Origin: DATILI01 sp035476635
GTDB taxonomy: Bacteria; Pseudomonadota; Gammaproteobacteria; Burkholderiales; Burkholderiaceae_C
Reading direction: 5' to 3'
DNA length: 34,180 nt
Assembly: GCA_035476635.1 (NCBI GenBank)
Contig: DATILI010000100.1
Span: 1 to 34,180 of the forward strand
Part shown: positions 1-8,262 of the stretch, piece by piece
Layout of the letters: each line of letters opens with the position of its first letter
How positions within the stretch are numbered: position 1 is the stretch's first letter
The notes under the pieces: generated by a model
Told to the model about the DNA's origin: nothing
What the model saw: only the letters and a program-made list of their open reading frames with translations
Databases searched by the model: none
Translations under genes and position numbers: made by a program

Positions 1-1626
1 GCCTCTGGTCGGGATCCAGTGTTCGACGTAGCTTTTGTAGCGCGCGCTCAAGTTGTCTTCGCGTGCCAGCTCGGCATAGGCAAATACTTCGACCGCCTCT
101 TTGTCGTGGTGCGCCAGCAGGGGCTCCATGAAGTGGCGGCACGAGTGCTGGCGAAAGTCCGGCGAGACGTAGCCCACTTTCAGGCGCCGGCCCGCCTCCT
201 TGCTGTTGCTGTGTGCGCGCCACTGCCCTTGCATCGGCTGGCCAAAGCGCCGGTCGTACTCCCGGTACGCCTCGTAGATCTCTTCGGCCGCAGCGTCCGG
301 GTGGTAGTTCAGCACGAACAGCAGGTTGCCGAAGATGTCCTCATAGTCCGGACTGATCTCCAGGGCACGCCGGAAGGCGGCTTCGGCTTCCGCGCGCCGG
401 CCCTGTCCCTGGAACACCATGCCCAGGTTGTTGTGGAAGATGGCGTGTTCGGGCTTGAGGACGATTGCCTTCTTCAAGTGCGCCTCGGCTTCGGACAGCC
501 GATTTTTCTCACGCAGGGCGTTGCCCAGATTGCTCAGCGCCTCCGGGTCGTCCGGCCAGCGCTTGATGGCTTGCAGGCCCGCACGCACCGCGCCGTCGGT
601 GTCGCCCAGCGCCTTGAGCACGCCGGCCAGAACCTTCCAGCCCAGGCCATGGGCCGCGTACTCCTCGGTCATTGCAAGCGCTGCGGCACGGGCTTTCTGG
701 AACTCACCTTTTTGCAGCAACTCGGCCAGCTCCTGCACCTTGCGCGCAGGCGGCTGGCGCTGCGCATGGCGCGCATTCGGCGACGCCGCCTTGGCAACTT
801 CACGCTTGGCGGCGGGATGTGCGGCTGGGCCATCGGAAGGCCGCGCCGTCCAGACGTCCATCGCCTCCATCTGCACGCCCAGCCCACGCGCCATCTCCAC
901 GACCTGCCTGGCAAGCTCCGGCTTTTCGTCGCGGAGCAGGGCATCGACATAGCCCGTCCAGTACATGACATTGCCGGCCTGGACATTCAACGCCGCCTCG
1001 AAGTGCGGCAGCGCCTGGCCCGGCCGGCGCAGCTCGGTCGACAAAAGCATGCCCAGCCGATAGTGCACGGAAGCATCGGCCTGCTCCGCCAACAGGGCCT
1101 GCAAAACGCGTGCTTCTTCCTCGAACTGCCCGGCGTCGTGGTGCGCGTCCGCCTCGGCTTGCAAGTTCTGCAGCGGCGACGCGGACTCGGCCTCCGGCAG
1201 GTCGGCACCATCCGCGCCGGCCAGGCTCGCCGCGACGCGAAGATTCACTGCATTGGCCTGCACGGCCGACAGCCCCTGCGCGCGCGCCAAAGGCAGCATC
1301 TGGCGCGCCAGCTCGGCCTGGCCCGCGCGGATCAACGCATCGATATAGCTGAGCCAGTACTGTGTATTGCCCACCTGGGCATCGAGCGCCGCTTCGAAAT
1401 ATGGCAACGCCAATGCGGGCTTGAGCAGCTGAATGGCCAGTAGAACGCCGAGATTGTGGTTGGCATCGCCATGCCCGGGCTGCGCCGCCAATACGGCACG
1501 GTAGTAGGCTTCGGCCTCGTCGTATCGCCATGCTTGATGGCTGCTGATCGCCTGCGCCAGCAATTCATCGACGGAAAGGATGGGCAGATCAGGTGCGCGC
1601 GGCATGACCGACTCGGGGTTTTGCAT
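1..1626 (-). CDS. TPR protein with GT41 (O-GlcNAc transferase/SPINDLY-like) domain, partial
   Basis: The reading frame is open from an ATG at 1626 to the left edge (542 codons, no stop), so the C-terminal part is missing. Residues 1-480 are tetratricopeptide repeats, including a canonical block around residues 340-450 (for example NNLGMVFQGQGRRAEAEAAF). From residue 483 the sequence KVGYVSPDFRQHSCRHFMEP matches the start of the GT41 catalytic domain; H494 aligns with the catalytic-region histidine (H498) of human OGT. The N-terminal half carries an internal duplication with a period of about 132 residues: LPYFEAALDAQVGN from residue 74 and LPHFEAALNVQAGN from residue 206. GT41 enzymes transfer GlcNAc or related sugars to Ser/Thr of proteins. 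The gene is divergent from motA, so flagellin or motility-protein glycosylation is an inference. An alternative start is the Met at 1605. Confidence 0.85.
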   Translation of the reverse strand, partial: MQNPESVMPRAPDLPILSVDELLAQAISSHQAWRYDEAEAYYRAVLAAQPGHGDANHNLGVLLAIQLLKPALALPYFEAALDAQVGNTQYWLSYIDALIRAGQAELARQMLPLARAQGLSAVQANAVNLRVAASLAGADGADLPEAESASPLQNLQAEADAHHDAGQFEEEARVLQALLAEQADASVHYRLGMLLSTELRRPGQALPHFEAALNVQAGNVMYWTGYVDALLRDEKPELARQVVEMARGLGVQMEAMDVWTARPSDGPAAHPAAKREVAKAASPNARHAQRQPPARKVQELAELLQKGEFQKARAAALAMTEEYAAHGLGWKVLAGVLKALGDTDGAVRAGLQAIKRWPDDPEALSNLGNALREKNRLSEAEAHLKKAIVLKPEHAIFHNNLGMVFQGQGRRAEAEAAFRRALEISPDYEDIFGNLLFVLNYHPDAAAEEIYEAYREYDRRFGQPMQGQWRAHSNSKEAGRRLKVGYVSPDFRQHSCRHFMEPLLAHHDKEAVEVFAYAELAREDNLSARYKSYVEHWIPTRG

Positions 1627-1716
1627 GGCAAGTCTATTCTGAATCCGTCCAGTAAGCCCGAGAATAAAGCTTGGGCCCCCGCGCGGAAGGCCCGAACTGC
1701 GGCGCATTCGCGGGTT

Positions 1717-1724
1717 TTATCGGC
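1717..1724 (-). promoter_or_regulatory. Possible sigma-28 -10 element for the GT41 gene
   Basis: The minus strand reads GCCGATAA, identical to the FliA -10 consensus, about 90 nt upstream of the GT41 start codon. The expected TAAAGTTT -35 eleven bases upstream is absent (it reads ATCCGATT), so this is weak evidence. Confidence 0.25.
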
Positions 1725-1785
1725 GCAAGTGAGGAAATCGGATCAGGTACGGTCCAAGGTGGCGCACTCTTGCGCGGGATGCAAC

Positions 1786-1812
1786 TCAAGTACAAGCCCA
1801 GCAATCCGATAC
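1786..1812 (+). promoter_or_regulatory. Sigma-28 (FliA)-type promoter of motA operon
   Basis: TCAAGTAC (1786-1793), an 11-base spacer, then TCCGATAC (1805-1812) fits the FliA consensus TAAAGTTT-N11-GCCGATAA. The core bases of both elements and the spacing match. Transcription would start near 1819, about 80 nt before motA. Class III control of motA is the usual arrangement in enterobacteria and beta-proteobacteria. Confidence 0.65.
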
Positions 1813-1897
1813 ATTTATGCGAAAGCGATTCATCTTGGCAAGCCCTCACCCCAGGAATGCATCCGATTGATGCCAATTGCCGGAATCCATCAACAAT

Positions 1898-2758
1898 ATG
1901 CTCCTCATCATTGGCTACGTCGTCTCACTGGGATGCATTTTTGGCGTCTATGTTTTCCATGGCGGCAACATCCGGGTGATTCTGGAAGCACTGCCTTTCG
2001 AATTGATCACCATCCTCGGCGGGGCTTTGGGCGCCTTTGTGGTGGCCAACCAGCCCAAGGTGCTCAAGGCGACGCTGGCCCTGATGCCGCAGGCACTCAA
2101 AGGCTCCAAATACACCAAGGCGCGGTACATGGAGCTGATGGCGCTGCTCTACGACATACTGCAAAAGGCCCGCAAGGAAGGCCTGATGGCGATTGAAAAA
2201 GATGTGGAAGCGCCACACGAGTCCGCTATATTCAATAAATATCCGACGGTCGGAAGCGACCACCATGTCGTGGAGTTCATGACCGACTATTTGCGCATGA
2301 TGGTTTCAGGCAATCTCAATGCGCACGAAATCGAAGCCCTCATGGATAGCGAGATCGAAACACACCACCAGGAAGCCCACGGGCCGGTTGCCGCATTGAC
2401 CCGGCTGGCCGGCGCGCTGCCGGCTTTCGGCATCATTGCGGCGGTTCTGGGCGTGGTCAACACCATGGGCTCGGTTGGCCAGCCGCCGCCGATCCTGGGC
2501 GCCATGATCGGCTCGGCGCTGGTTGGAACCTTCCTGGGCATTCTGCTGGCCTATGGCGTGGTCGAGCCGCTGGCGGGCCTGCTGGAGCAAAAGATGGAAG
2601 ATGCCGCCAAGGAGCTGCAATGCATCAAAACCACCTTGCTCGCGAGCATGCAGGGGTATAACCCGACGACCGCCATCGAATTTGGGCGCAAAGTACTGTT
2701 TTCCACCGACCGCCCCAGCTTCACCGAACTTGAAAGCCACGTTCGCGGCAAGAAATAG
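1898..2758 (+). CDS. motA: Flagellar motor stator protein MotA
   Basis: This is an inner-membrane proton-channel subunit which, with MotB, forms the stator that drives the rotor. The 286-residue product is close to E. coli MotA (295). It starts MLLIIGYVVSLGCIFG as in the family. The charged residues that contact FliG are present as R92 and E100 (E. coli R90, E98) in KARKEGLMAIEKD. The channel proline is P175 (E. coli P173) in ALPAFGIIAAVLGVV. The conserved end FGRKVLFSTDRPSFTELE is intact. The ATG at 1898 was chosen over an in-frame TTG at 1877 because it matches the family N-terminus; the RBS is weak. motB follows after 18 nt. It lies downstream of a sigma-28-type promoter. Confidence 0.97.
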   Translation: MLLIIGYVVSLGCIFGVYVFHGGNIRVILEALPFELITILGGALGAFVVANQPKVLKATLALMPQALKGSKYTKARYMELMALLYDILQKARKEGLMAIEKDVEAPHESAIFNKYPTVGSDHHVVEFMTDYLRMMVSGNLNAHEIEALMDSEIETHHQEAHGPVAALTRLAGALPAFGIIAAVLGVVNTMGSVGQPPPILGAMIGSALVGTFLGILLAYGVVEPLAGLLEQKMEDAAKELQCIKTTLLASMQGYNPTTAIEFGRKVLFSTDRPSFTELESHVRGKK

Positions 2759-2776
2759 GCTCGCCCAGAGATCGAT

Positions 2777-3745
2777 ATGGCGGATAAGAAACTGCAACCC
2801 ATCATCGTCAAGCGGGTCAAGAGGGCCGGGCATGCGGTGCACGGGGGCGCCTGGAAAATCGCCTATGCCGACTTCGTGACCGCCATGATGGCGTTCTTCC
2901 TCCTGATGTGGCTGCTGGGCTCCACCGCCAAGGGCGAGCTGCAGGGCATTGCCGCCTACTTCAGTTCGCCGCTGAAGGTCTCGATGCAAGGCGGCAGCGG
3001 CGCGGGCAACAGCTCCAGCATCATCCCCGGCGGCGGCAACGACCTGAGCAAGGTGCACGGCCAGGTGCGCCGCTCAGACAGCGACGCGTCGACGCAGGCC
3101 AAGGCGGCCACTGAAGCCACCCGCGCGGAGGCGGCCAAGCAGGATGCCAAGCGCATTGCGGCATTGCGGGCCAAGATCGACGCGCTCATCAGCGACACAC
3201 CCAAGCTCAATGAATTTCGCTCCCAGATCCGGCTGGACGTGACACCCGATGGCCTGCAGATCCAGATCGTGGACGACCAGAGCCGCCCGATGTTCGATAC
3301 CGGCAGTGCCCTGGTCAAGCCCTATATGCGCGACATCCTGCGCGAAATCGGGGCGGCCCTGAACGGCGTGGAGAACCGGATCAGCCTGGCCGGCCATACC
3401 GACAATGCGCCCTATGGCAACGGCGCGCGCGGCTACAGCAACTGGGAGCTTTCTTCCGACCGCGCCAACGCCTCCCGGCGCGAGCTGGTCGCCGCCGGCA
3501 TGCCGGACGACAAGCTGGCGCGGGTGGTGGGCCTGGCGGCGAGCGATCTGCTGGAAAAAGACAACCCCCTGGCGCCGGTCAACCGGCGCATCAGCATCAC
3601 GATAATGACCCGGGAAGCGGAGACGCGCCTGATCGGCCGACCCCTCGCCTCCGGGCCCGAGGCAGCGGCATCCGGTACGGAGTCCGTCGCACCGGCCGAA
3701 TCGCTGTCAAAATCGCAACCTGTGCGTACTGAGCAAAAACCCTGA
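2777..3745 (+). CDS. motB: Flagellar motor stator protein MotB
   Basis: MotB anchors the stator to peptidoglycan and carries the proton-binding aspartate. The 322-residue product has the signature HGGAWKIAYADFVTAMMAFF, with D32 as the proton carrier in a single N-terminal transmembrane helix. A Gly/Ser-rich and then charged Ala/Lys-rich linker (residues about 65-130) includes the plug region. A C-terminal OmpA-like peptidoglycan-binding domain contains LAGHTDNAPYGN and the SSDRANASRRELVAAG helix. The last 35 residues are a low-complexity Ala/Ser/Pro tail. It lies 18 nt after motA, and the next gene, cheY, starts 61 nt later. Confidence 0.97.
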   Translation: MADKKLQPIIVKRVKRAGHAVHGGAWKIAYADFVTAMMAFFLLMWLLGSTAKGELQGIAAYFSSPLKVSMQGGSGAGNSSSIIPGGGNDLSKVHGQVRRSDSDASTQAKAATEATRAEAAKQDAKRIAALRAKIDALISDTPKLNEFRSQIRLDVTPDGLQIQIVDDQSRPMFDTGSALVKPYMRDILREIGAALNGVENRISLAGHTDNAPYGNGARGYSNWELSSDRANASRRELVAAGMPDDKLARVVGLAASDLLEKDNPLAPVNRRISITIMTREAETRLIGRPLASGPEAAASGTESVAPAESLSKSQPVRTEQKP

Positions 3746-3806
3746 AGCTTGCGAGCCACCCACACATGTACATTCATTCAGCAACCCACGCAAGAAAGAG
3801 TCACTC

Positions 3807-4196
3807 GTGGCAAATGACCTGCGCTTCCTGATCGTCGACGATTTTTCCACCATGCGGAGGATCGTCCGCAACTTGCTGAAGGAAATCGGCTATGCCGACG
3901 CCGACGAAGCCGAAGACGGCGTAGCCGCCTTGCACAAGCTGCGCAACGGAAAGTTCGACTTTGTCGTGTCGGACATCAACATGCCCAACATGAACGGCTT
4001 CCAGCTCCTGACCGAGATCAAGCAGGACGAGAAGCTCAAGCACCTGCCGGTGCTCATGGTGACGGCCGAAGCGCGCAAGGAAGACATCGTCGCGGCGGCG
4101 CAAGGCGGCGCGGCCGGCTACATCGTCAAGCCCTTCACCAAGGCCACGCTGGAAGACAAACTGACACACATCCTGAAAAAAATGGGCCTGGTGTAA
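3807..4196 (+). CDS. cheY: Chemotaxis response regulator CheY
   Basis: This is a single-domain receiver of 129 residues that, when phosphorylated, binds FliM and biases rotation. The active site is complete: D11/D12 for Mg2+, phospho-acceptor D56 in VVSDINMPNMNG, T86 and K108 in YIVKPF. The start codon is GTG at 3807, supported by a GAAAGAG ribosome-binding site 6 nt upstream and by the family N-terminus (ANDLRFLIVDDFSTMRR). cheZ begins 6 nt after its stop. The kinase cheA and the receptors are not in this window, so CheY and CheZ are grouped with the stator rather than with the rest of the chemotaxis set. Confidence 0.97.
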   Translation: MANDLRFLIVDDFSTMRRIVRNLLKEIGYADADEAEDGVAALHKLRNGKFDFVVSDINMPNMNGFQLLTEIKQDEKLKHLPVLMVTAEARKEDIVAAAQGGAAGYIVKPFTKATLEDKLTHILKKMGLV

Positions 4197-4202
4197 GCCA
4201 TC

Positions 4203-4856
4203 ATGGACACCAGCCAATCCCAAACCCAAGCCGCCGAGCACGGTGCGCCCGTGGAAGTGCACCACAAGATCGGTCTCCTGACCCGCCAACTGCACGACTC
4301 CCTCAACGAGTTGGGCTATGCGGAAAAACTCAAGGGAACCGTGGGCGAGTTGCCGGATGCGCAAAGCCGCCTGTCCTATATCGCCCGCCTGACCGGGGAA
4401 GCCGCTGAAAAGGTGCTGAGCCGCGTGGAACAGGCCAAGGCGCAGCAGGACTACATCGCGGCCGAAACGCGGCGAGTCGTCAGCTCCCTGGTCAAGGACC
4501 CGGTTGCCGCGGTGGCCACTGGCGAGATCATGAACTTCCTGAACGATGTGGAAAGAGTCACCAAGGACGCCGACACGCATCTCACCGAAATCATGATGGC
4601 GCAGGACTTTCACGACCTCACGGGCCAGGTGATCGCCCGCGTGGTCAATCTCGCCGCCACCATCGAAGACCAGCTGGTGCAGTTGCTGATCCAGACCGCG
4701 CCCAGCGGGATTGCCGTCCCCGCTGCCATCGTTGTCGCCGCGCCCCACAAGGAAGCCCTGGCGGGCCCGGTGTATGACGCCGACGCGGACAAGAATCCCG
4801 AAGTCGTCACCAACCAGTCGCAAGTCGACGACCTGCTGGCCAGCCTCGGTTTTTAG
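4203..4856 (+). CDS. cheZ: CheY-P phosphatase CheZ
   Basis: CheZ dephosphorylates CheY-P. The 217-residue length matches E. coli (214). The phosphatase motif HDLTGQV carries D138 and the inserted catalytic glutamine Q142 (E. coli D143/Q147). The C-terminal CheY-docking peptide QVDDLLASLGF is nearly identical to the enterobacterial one. The long helical region in between is preserved, followed by an Ala/Pro-rich linker (about 160-200). It is coupled to cheY by a 6-nt gap. It is the last gene before a repeat-rich spacer, so transcription of the mot-che unit may end here. Confidence 0.96.
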   Translation: MDTSQSQTQAAEHGAPVEVHHKIGLLTRQLHDSLNELGYAEKLKGTVGELPDAQSRLSYIARLTGEAAEKVLSRVEQAKAQQDYIAAETRRVVSSLVKDPVAAVATGEIMNFLNDVERVTKDADTHLTEIMMAQDFHDLTGQVIARVVNLAATIEDQLVQLLIQTAPSGIAVPAAIVVAAPHKEALAGPVYDADADKNPEVVTNQSQVDDLLASLGF

Positions 4857-4867
4857 GTTTCGCCGCC

Positions 4868-4938
4868 GGGCCGCCCCAAGGCGAAACGCGGCCCCCTCGG
4901 GGGGCAGGGAGCACACGCAGTGAGCGACCGTGGGGGCC
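4868..4938. repeat. GC-rich intergenic repeat of a Comamonadaceae type
   Basis: The sequence GGGCCGCCCCAAGGCG, then GGCCCCCTCGGGGGGCAG, then GAGCACAC and GCGTGGGGGCC-like segments resemble a dispersed extragenic element I recall from Comamonadaceae genomes. It can fold either as a short hairpin (4891-4896 with 4899-4904) or by pairing GGCCCCC (4890-4896) with GGGGGCC (4932-4938). Only one copy lies in this window, so dispersal cannot be shown here. Confidence 0.55.
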
Positions 4939-4964
4939 AAGCCCTTTTCAAATGGCCCCGAAGC

Positions 4965-4995
4965 GGGCCTCTTATCGGGCTTTAGCTTGAGGCCC
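4965..4995. terminator. Inverted repeat between cheZ and flhB
   Basis: GGGCCTC (4965-4971) and GAGGCCC (4989-4995) form a perfect 7-bp inverted repeat around a 17-nt loop, followed by CTTTC. It could end the motA-cheZ transcript, but there is no strong U-tract. Confidence 0.35.
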
Positions 4996-5008
4996 CTTTC
5001 AAGACAAT

Positions 5009-5035
5009 GGTTGGACAGACACCTCCTGTCCAACC
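5009..5035 (+). promoter_or_regulatory. Perfect 10-bp hairpin abutting the flhB start codon
   Basis: GGTTGGACAG (5009-5018) and CTGTCCAACC (5026-5035) are exact reverse complements separated by 7 nt (ACACCTC). The stem ends 3 nt before the flhB ATG and leaves no room for a purine-rich Shine-Dalgarno. It could be an RNA element controlling flhB translation or a DNA operator. Confidence 0.5.
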
Positions 5036-5038
5036 GCC

Positions 5039-6187
5039 ATGGAATCGAATAGCCAAGACCGCAACCTGCCAGCGACGGAGCGAAAACTCCAGAAGGCGCG
5101 CAAGGACGGACAGGCTTCACGCTCCAAAGACCTGTCGCACCTGGCCGTGCTCGGCACCGGCTCGCTGGCCCTGGTGCTGCTCGCACCGTACTTCCTGGAG
5201 CAATTCAAGCGCGCCTTCGGCCGCCACCTGGCCTTCAATACGGCCGCGGTGAGCCAACCCGACGTCATGCTGACGCGCCTGCAGGACATGGCCACCGTGG
5301 GCCTCATCGCCAGCGTCGCTTTTTCCGTACTCGTGATCGCGGCAGCCCTGCTCAGCACTGTGGCCGCAGGCGGATGGATCGCCAGCGCGAAGCCGCTGAT
5401 GCCTGATTTCAACCGCATCAATCCCCTCGCGGGCCTGGGCCGCATGTTTACCAAGCAGCAACTGGCCGACGTGGTCAAGCTGGTCTTCATCACCGCGATC
5501 CTGGTGACGATCGCCGTCATGTTCCTGAGCAGCAGCCTGCACACGGTGGCTTCGCTGGTCATGCAGCCGTCTGTCGCGGCGCTCAAGAGCCTGGCCAGCT
5601 GGCTCACTTCCGGCATCGGCCTGCTGCTGCTGGTGGTGCTGGCCGCAGCCATCATCGACGTTCCGCTGCAGGCATTCTTCCTGCGCCAGCGGCTGCGCAT
5701 GTCGCACGAGGAAGTCAAGCAGGAGCACAAGGAATCCGACGGCAACCCGCTGGTCAAGGGCCAGCTGCGCGCGCGCCAGCGCGAGATCTCCCAGCGCAAC
5801 AGCGTGCGCGCGGTTCCCAAGGCCGACTTCGTGCTGATGAACCCGACCCACTTCGCCGTGGCGATCAAGTACGACGAGAAAACCATGGCCGCCCCGCAAG
5901 TCATCTCCAAGGGCGCGGACCTGCTGGCGATGAAGATCCGCGAAGTGGCCAAGGCCAGCGACGTGCCGGTGCTGCAATCCCCCGCCCTGGCGCGCGCGCT
6001 CTATGCCCACGCCGAGCTGGACAAGGAAATCCCCTCTAGCCTGTTCACCGCGGTGGCCCAGGTGCTCGCCTATGTCTACCGGCTCAAGATGGCCATGCGC
6101 GGAGACGGCCCGATGCCATTGGCACAGCCCGAACCCGATATTCCCGCCGGACTTGATCCGCTGTCCGTCACGGAGCCCGCCACATGA
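5039..6187 (+). CDS. flhB: Flagellar type III export switch protein FlhB
   Basis: FlhB is the inner-membrane export-gate component that switches substrate specificity from rod/hook to filament. Four hydrophobic segments fall within residues about 30-215. The cytoplasmic domain contains the autocleavage motif NPTH at N268-P269 (FVLMNPTHFAVAIKYD), matching Salmonella N269/P270. The length (382) is normal. The first available start after an in-frame TGA at 4988 is the ATG at 5039, and the protein begins with the family-like N-terminus PATERKLQKARKDGQ, so the start is firm although no ribosome-binding site is visible. A perfect hairpin occupies that position instead. It overlaps flhA by 4 nt (ATGA). 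Confidence 0.97.
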   Translation: MESNSQDRNLPATERKLQKARKDGQASRSKDLSHLAVLGTGSLALVLLAPYFLEQFKRAFGRHLAFNTAAVSQPDVMLTRLQDMATVGLIASVAFSVLVIAAALLSTVAAGGWIASAKPLMPDFNRINPLAGLGRMFTKQQLADVVKLVFITAILVTIAVMFLSSSLHTVASLVMQPSVAALKSLASWLTSGIGLLLLVVLAAAIIDVPLQAFFLRQRLRMSHEEVKQEHKESDGNPLVKGQLRARQREISQRNSVRAVPKADFVLMNPTHFAVAIKYDEKTMAAPQVISKGADLLAMKIREVAKASDVPVLQSPALARALYAHAELDKEIPSSLFTAVAQVLAYVYRLKMAMRGDGPMPLAQPEPDIPAGLDPLSVTEPAT

Positions 6188-8262
6188 ATTCCCAGCTGAA
6201 GTCCCTGCAGCAGATGGCCGGCCGCCACGCCCAGCTGATGCAGGGCGTGGCCGCGCCGCTCCTGGTGGTCGCCATACTGGCGATGATGGTCCTGCCGATG
6301 CCGTCGTGGCTGCTGGACGCCTTCTTCACGCTCAATATCGCGGTCGCGCTGATGGTGATGATGGTGGCCGCGTACATGATCCGGCCGCTGGACTTCGCGG
6401 CCTTCCCGACGGTGCTGCTGCTGACCACCCTGATGCGCCTGTCGCTGAACGTGGCTTCGACGCGGGTGGTGCTGCTGGACGGCCACACCGGCCCGGCGGC
6501 CGCGGGCAAGGTGATCGAGGCGTTCGGCCACTTCCTGATCGGCGGCAACTTCGCCGTCGGCCTGATCGTGTTTGCGATCCTGGTGGTGATCAACTTCGTC
6601 GTCGTTACCAAGGGCTCCGAACGCATCGCCGAAGTATCCGCGCGCTTTACCCTGGACGCGATGCCCGGCAAGCAGATGGCCGTGGACGCCGACCTCAACG
6701 CCGGCCTGATCGATGAGAAGGAAGCCAAGCGCCGGCGCGCCGAAGTCGCCGAGGAAGCCGATTTCTTCGGCTCCATGGACGGTGCCTCCAAGTTCGTGCG
6801 CGGCGATGCGGTCGCCGGCATCCTGATCCTGATCATCAACATCGTCGGCGGCTTTGCCATCGGGATCCTGCAGCACGACCTGAGCGCCTCGCAAGCGGCC
6901 GACACCTACATCCTGCTGGCCGTGGGCGATGCGCTGGTGGCGCAAATTCCCGGCTTGCTGGTTTCGGTCGCCGCCGCCATGGTGGTCTCGCGCGTCGGCA
7001 AGGAAGACGACGTGGGCCGCCAGATCGTGAACCAATTGCTGGACTCGCCGCGCGTGCTCGGCGTGACGGCGGGGATCCTGCTGCTGCTGGGCGTGATTCC
7101 CGGCATGCCGCACGTGGTGTTCCTCACCATGGCCGCATTGCTCGGCTATGGCGCGTGGTCGCTCTCGCGCCGGCCGCCACCGCCCGACCCCAACGCGGTG
7201 GAAGCCGCGCCCCCTTCCGACGGCGAAGCCACCTGGGACGACCTGCAGCCGGTCGACCTGCTCGGTCTGGAGCTGGGCTACCGGCTGATCACGCTGGTGG
7301 ACAAGAACCGGCCGGGCGACCTGTTGACCCGCATCAAGGGCGTGCGCCGCAAATTCGCACAGGAGGTCGGCTTCCTGCCGCCTGCGGTGCATGTGCGCGA
7401 CAACCTCGAGCTCAAGCCCAGCGCCTACCGCATCACCCTGCGCGGCGTGGTGATGGGCGATGGCGAAGCCTTCCCCGGCATGTACCTGGCCATCAACCCC
7501 GGCGGCATCACGACTCCGCTGATCGGCACGCCGACCACCGACCCCGCGTTCGGACTGCCGGCGCACTGGATCGACGAACGCCAGCGGGAAGCCGCGCAAA
7601 TGGCCGGCTTTACGGTGGTTGATTCAGAGACTGTGATGGCCACGCATTTGTCACACTTGATGCAAGTGCAGGCAGCCAAGCTGCTGAGCCGAACCGAGAC
7701 GCAACAACTGGTTGAACACGTAGCCAAGCTGGCGCCGAAATTGATCGAAGAGGTGGTTCCGAAGATGGTGCCGATCGCGACTTTCCAGAAAGTGCTGCAG
7801 CTGCTGCTGGAAGAGTCGGTCCCGATCCGCGACATCCGCACCATCGTCGAATCGCTCGCCGAGCACGCGGTCACCGTGACCGACCCGGTCGAGCTGGCCC
7901 GCCGCGTACGCGTGGCGCTTTCCCCGGCCATCGTGCAACAAATCTACGGCCCCTCGCGCGAGCTCAACGTGATTGCCATCGAGCCCGGCCTGGAGCGGCT
8001 GCTGGTGCAGGCCCTGGGCAACACCTCGGGTCCGGCGCTTGACCCTGGCGTCGCCGAAATGCTGACCCGAACGGCCGCCGAAGTGGCGCTGAAGCAAGAG
8101 GAGATGGGCATCCCCGCCTGCCTCCTGGTACCCGACCAGATCCGCAATGCCATCGCGCGCCTGCTGCGCCGCGTGGCACCCCGCCTGCAGGTTCTTGCGC
8201 ACAGCGAGATCCCTGAGACCCACACCATCCGCATCGGCCCCATCCTTAGAGGTGCATCATGA
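6184..8262 (+). CDS. flhA: Flagellar type III export gate protein FlhA
   Basis: FlhA is the large export-gate protein that forms a nonameric ring and docks chaperone-substrate complexes. It has 692 residues, as usual. The N-terminal half has about eight membrane segments. The FHIPEP signature region begins near residue 154 (RFTLDAMPGKQMAVDADLN) and continues with the charged loop DEKEAKRRRAEV. The soluble half (about 350-692) carries the conserved SD1-SD4 region. It overlaps both flhB and flhF by 4 nt (ATGA at each end), implying translational coupling and a fixed stoichiometry. Nothing is unusual in the sequence. Confidence 0.98.
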   Translation: MNSQLKSLQQMAGRHAQLMQGVAAPLLVVAILAMMVLPMPSWLLDAFFTLNIAVALMVMMVAAYMIRPLDFAAFPTVLLLTTLMRLSLNVASTRVVLLDGHTGPAAAGKVIEAFGHFLIGGNFAVGLIVFAILVVINFVVVTKGSERIAEVSARFTLDAMPGKQMAVDADLNAGLIDEKEAKRRRAEVAEEADFFGSMDGASKFVRGDAVAGILILIINIVGGFAIGILQHDLSASQAADTYILLAVGDALVAQIPGLLVSVAAAMVVSRVGKEDDVGRQIVNQLLDSPRVLGVTAGILLLLGVIPGMPHVVFLTMAALLGYGAWSLSRRPPPPDPNAVEAAPPSDGEATWDDLQPVDLLGLELGYRLITLVDKNRPGDLLTRIKGVRRKFAQEVGFLPPAVHVRDNLELKPSAYRITLRGVVMGDGEAFPGMYLAINPGGITTPLIGTPTTDPAFGLPAHWIDERQREAAQMAGFTVVDSETVMATHLSHLMQVQAAKLLSRTETQQLVEHVAKLAPKLIEEVVPKMVPIATFQKVLQLLLEESVPIRDIRTIVESLAEHAVTVTDPVELARRVRVALSPAIVQQIYGPSRELNVIAIEPGLERLLVQALGNTSGPALDPGVAEMLTRTAAEVALKQEEMGIPACLLVPDQIRNAIARLLRRVAPRLQVLAHSEIPETHTIRIGPILRGAS

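Larger units (their letters stand above)
1627..1897. other. Divergent intergenic region between GT41 gene and motA
   Basis: This 271-bp spacer holds no convincing ORF. It contains a sigma-28-like promoter towards motA (1786-1812) and, on the minus strand, an isolated perfect sigma-28 -10 element GCCGATAA (1724 down to 1717). The latter has no recognisable TAAA -35 at the right distance. Confidence 0.6.

Noticed and set aside
19..1443. A 474-codon plus-strand frame antisense to the GT41 gene
   Set aside because: It has no domain pattern, while the minus strand has clear TPR and GT41 motifs throughout.
3801..5186. A 461-codon open frame antisense to cheY, cheZ and the flhB start
   Set aside because: It mirrors conserved genes and has low-complexity His/Val/Gly-rich translation, typical of a GC shadow frame.
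5007..5252. Small frame starting inside the flhB leader hairpin
   Set aside because: The frame runs over conserved flhB sequence and encodes an Arg-rich non-family peptide.
6076..7599. A 507-codon open frame antisense to flhA
   Set aside because: It is His/Gln-rich shadow of the conserved FHIPEP region of flhA.
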